A model generated the notes under the pieces. The model was not told the origin of the DNA and made no database searches. It saw nothing but the letters and a program-made list of their open reading frames with translations. This document shows positions 62,438 to 64,000 of a DNA stretch of 64,000 nt, piece after piece. Position 1 is the first letter of the stretch. Each line of letters begins with the position of its first letter. Made by a program: the position numbers and the translations under genes. The DNA lies in assembly GCF_020463795.1 (NCBI RefSeq), contig NZ_CP080025.1:2663501-2727500 (forward strand), read 5' to 3'. The DNA comes from Echinicola marina (GTDB lineage: Bacteria; Bacteroidota; Bacteroidia; Cytophagales; Cyclobacteriaceae).

Positions 62438-63308
62438 GCTTCATGGTTTTATTCCTGTACCTAAACAATTCGATCAATGGAAGGACAATGTCTTCCTGGG
62501 TATCAATGGGGAGATAGTTAATCTGATTTTTTTTGCATAATTCTTTTAGAGAGTTTCTATCTGTGGTAAATGTATCGGAAATCTTTTTGGAAAAACTACC
62601 AAAAGCCGTGTTGACCCAAGTGGTTTTGCCTTCTTCCTTATCAAAAACCGGGATGATTCCCAAGGAAGGTAAAGCTGATTCACGGGGATCAGTTACCTGA
62701 ATGGCCACCACATCATGTTTTTCCCCGAGGGCTTTGAATGATCTTTCATAATTCTCATCGATGAAATCTGAGATCACGATGATGATGCTTCTTTTCTTGA
62801 TCAGGTTAAGGGAAAAAGTGAACATCTCATTGAGATTGGTTTTGATGGATTTGTTTTCATGCTTGAAAATACCTCTAATCACTTTTACTCCCTGCTTTGG
62901 ACCTTTTCCAGGAAGAATAACTTTTTCCTTTTGATCTGAAAAAGACACCAAGGCTACTTGGCTGCCCTCATGAATGGCTGCTAGGGTCAGTACTCCAGCG
63001 ATTTCTTTTCCCAAGTCGATTTTTTTCCTTCTCTCATCACCAATATCCTGAGATCCGCTGATGTCCAAAAGAAAATAGACAGATTGATCCTTGTCTTCCT
63101 TAAAAGTTTTGACAAAGGTGCCGTGTCCTTTTGCGGATACTTTCCATTCAATGGTACGGACATCATCACCGTATTGGTAAGGCCTCAAGTCATCGAATTC
63201 AAGGCCCGCACCTTTGAAAATGGACTGATAATCACCTTGCAGGTGGTTATTTGCCACCTTTCTGATCATGATTTCGTATTTCCTAAGTTTTTTCAGCAGT
63301 TGCTTCAT
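62430..63308 (-). CDS. DUF58 domain protein
   Basis: A 292-residue VWA-like protein. The DUF58 hallmark blocks are FDDLRPYQYGDDVRTIEWKVSAK and VYFLLDISGSQDIG. Usually acts with a MoxR AAA+ ATPase encoded just upstream, which is absent here. First gene of the Bat operon. Confidence 0.9.
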   Translation of the reverse strand: MKQLLKKLRKYEIMIRKVANNHLQGDYQSIFKGAGLEFDDLRPYQYGDDVRTIEWKVSAKGHGTFVKTFKEDKDQSVYFLLDISGSQDIGDERRKKIDLGKEIAGVLTLAAIHEGSQVALVSFSDQKEKVILPGKGPKQGVKVIRGIFKHENKSIKTNLNEMFTFSLNLIKKRSIIIVISDFIDENYERSFKALGEKHDVVAIQVTDPRESALPSLGIIPVFDKEEGKTTWVNTAFGSFSKKISDTFTTDRNSLKELCKKNQINYLPIDTQEDIVLPLIELFRYRNKTMKRG

Positions 63309-63404
63309 GGGCTAATTCTTTCCGAGGGCCTAAATTTAATGGACTAGATTGAATAATAAAACGAGTAATGGATAACATATTATCTAAATTTCAACGGAAT
63401 TGGC

Positions 63405-63412
63405 TAATTTTG
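63405..63412 (+). promoter_or_regulatory. Candidate -7 element (TAATTTTG)
   Basis: Exact TAnnTTTG match 4 nt before the GTG of the DUF4296 gene, implying an almost leaderless transcript. No TTG at a good distance upstream. Confidence 0.35.
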
Positions 63413-63416
63413 CATT

Positions 63417-63752
63417 GTGAAAAAAATAATAATCTTCATTATTGCCCTTTCGGGACTGCTGTCTTGCGCTAAAGAGGGGCAGCCTGATGAGTTGTTGTCC
63501 GAAGATAAAATGGTGGAAATCATGGTAGATATCCACTTGGCTGAAGGAATGGCCAGCTCTTTGCCTGTCTCCTATGATTCTTCCAAAAAACTATATCCAT
63601 TATTTGAAAGCCGTGTTTTTGAAAATCATCAAGTAGCAGACACAGTATACATGGAAAGTTTGGAATATTATCTGAGAGATACCGAAAAGATGGAGGAGCT
63701 TTATGGTCGGGTGATTGATTCACTTAATGTGAAAGAAAAAGAAGGAAAATAA
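63417..63752 (+). CDS. DUF4296 lipoprotein
   Basis: A 111-residue lipoprotein starting at GTG 63417, with the lipobox LLSC (Cys17). DUF4296 blocks are LLSEDKMVEIMVDIHLAEG and YYLRDTEKMEELYGRVIDSL. Function unknown; typical of Bacteroidota. 3 nt before the MutS2-like gene. Confidence 0.85.
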   Translation: MKKIIIFIIALSGLLSCAKEGQPDELLSEDKMVEIMVDIHLAEGMASSLPVSYDSSKKLYPLFESRVFENHQVADTVYMESLEYYLRDTEKMEELYGRVIDSLNVKEKEGK

Positions 63753-63755
63753 AGT

Positions 63756-64000
63756 ATGCTATATCCGGATAATCTTGAGTCCAAGATTAATTTTGATAAA
63801 ATAAAAGAGTGGATCAAGGAAGAATGTACCAGTAAATTGGGTACTGATATTGTTCAGAAAGTGTCTTTTTCAAAAGATATCAATTTGCTGAACAAACTGT
63901 TGGACCAAACAGAAGAGTTTCGCCAGATTTTATTGTCCGGTGAAATGTTCCCTTCATCCAACTTTCTGAATATCTATCCTTATTTGGATAAGGCCAAGAT
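63756..64000 (+). CDS. MutS2-like DNA mismatch repair family protein, N-terminus only
   Basis: 81 residues are visible before the window ends. The N-terminal MLYPDNLESKINFDKIKEWI and KVSFSKDINLLNKLLDQTEEFRQIL match the start of MutS2/Smr-type proteins. The ATPase domain lies outside the window. In MutS2 the protein suppresses recombination or rescues collided ribosomes. Confidence 0.8.
   Translation, partial: MLYPDNLESKINFDKIKEWIKEECTSKLGTDIVQKVSFSKDINLLNKLLDQTEEFRQILLSGEMFPSSNFLNIYPYLDKAK

Noticed and set aside
1..64000. tRNA or rRNA genes
   Set aside because: No cloverleaf with a conserved T-loop and no rRNA-like stretch found by eye in the gaps; a tRNA scan would be needed to be certain.

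Overview
The window looks like a Bacteroidota chromosome of about 40% GC, most likely Cytophagales and probably Cyclobacteriaceae. This is inferred from families common in that phylum (DUF3822, DUF4296, TIGR02757/DUF2400, a DUF58/BatA operon, a dockerin-bearing GH31), from Bacteroidota-type promoters (TTTG, about 20 bp, TAnnTTTG), and from weak Shine-Dalgarno use. I see no rRNA, tRNA or CRISPR array.

1-30.8 kb is mostly core genome. It holds an acyltransferase (cut by the window edge) behind a truncated haemoglobin, an NfeD-type membrane protease, a LysM protein, a 1285-residue secreted GH31 glycosidase, pyrE, two Nudix proteins, coaD with DUF3822, a RecD-like helicase, a DUF1573 protein, the cbpA/cbpM chaperone pair, a cNMP/CBS/DUF294 protein, a HAD phosphatase, a lipoprotein amidohydrolase, an ECF sigma factor operon with a YciI-like protein, a LytTR two-component pair, and an SDR/serine-hydrolase pair. 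A dispersed palindromic repeat of about 177 bp occurs twice almost intact and twice as derivatives.

30.9-54.8 kb is the striking part: a 24-kb array of about 13 gene units separated by 14 imperfect palindromes. At least 11 units are bounded by short inverted repeats that differ from unit to unit (for example GTTGTGCCTA...TAGGCACAAC). That is the rule obeyed by integron gene cassettes and their attC sites. All cassette genes lie on the minus strand, and most start only 15-60 nt inside the unit. No integrase gene is present, only a decayed N-terminal fragment of a tyrosine recombinase. Cargo includes a UvrD helicase with an inserted nuclease domain, an RNase H, MepB, a zeta-toxin pseudogene split by an IS21 element, two AraC regulators with small-molecule-binding partners, an alcohol dehydrogenase, a DUF262 (GmrSD-like) protein, an HTH-nuclease fusion, a PD-(D/E)XK protein, a two-gene membrane-anchored unit, a large SIR2-like protein, and a formylglycine-enzyme-like gene with an internal stop. 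Much of this is defence-like. IS21 and IS110 elements inserted later.

54.8-64 kb returns to core genes: an SGNH lipoprotein, an LD-carboxypeptidase, a tandem-repeat tract, a PBP4-type peptidase, DUF423, the PLP-homeostasis protein YggS, a reduced Bat operon (DUF58, BatD-like, BatA), a DUF4296 lipoprotein and the start of a MutS2-like gene.
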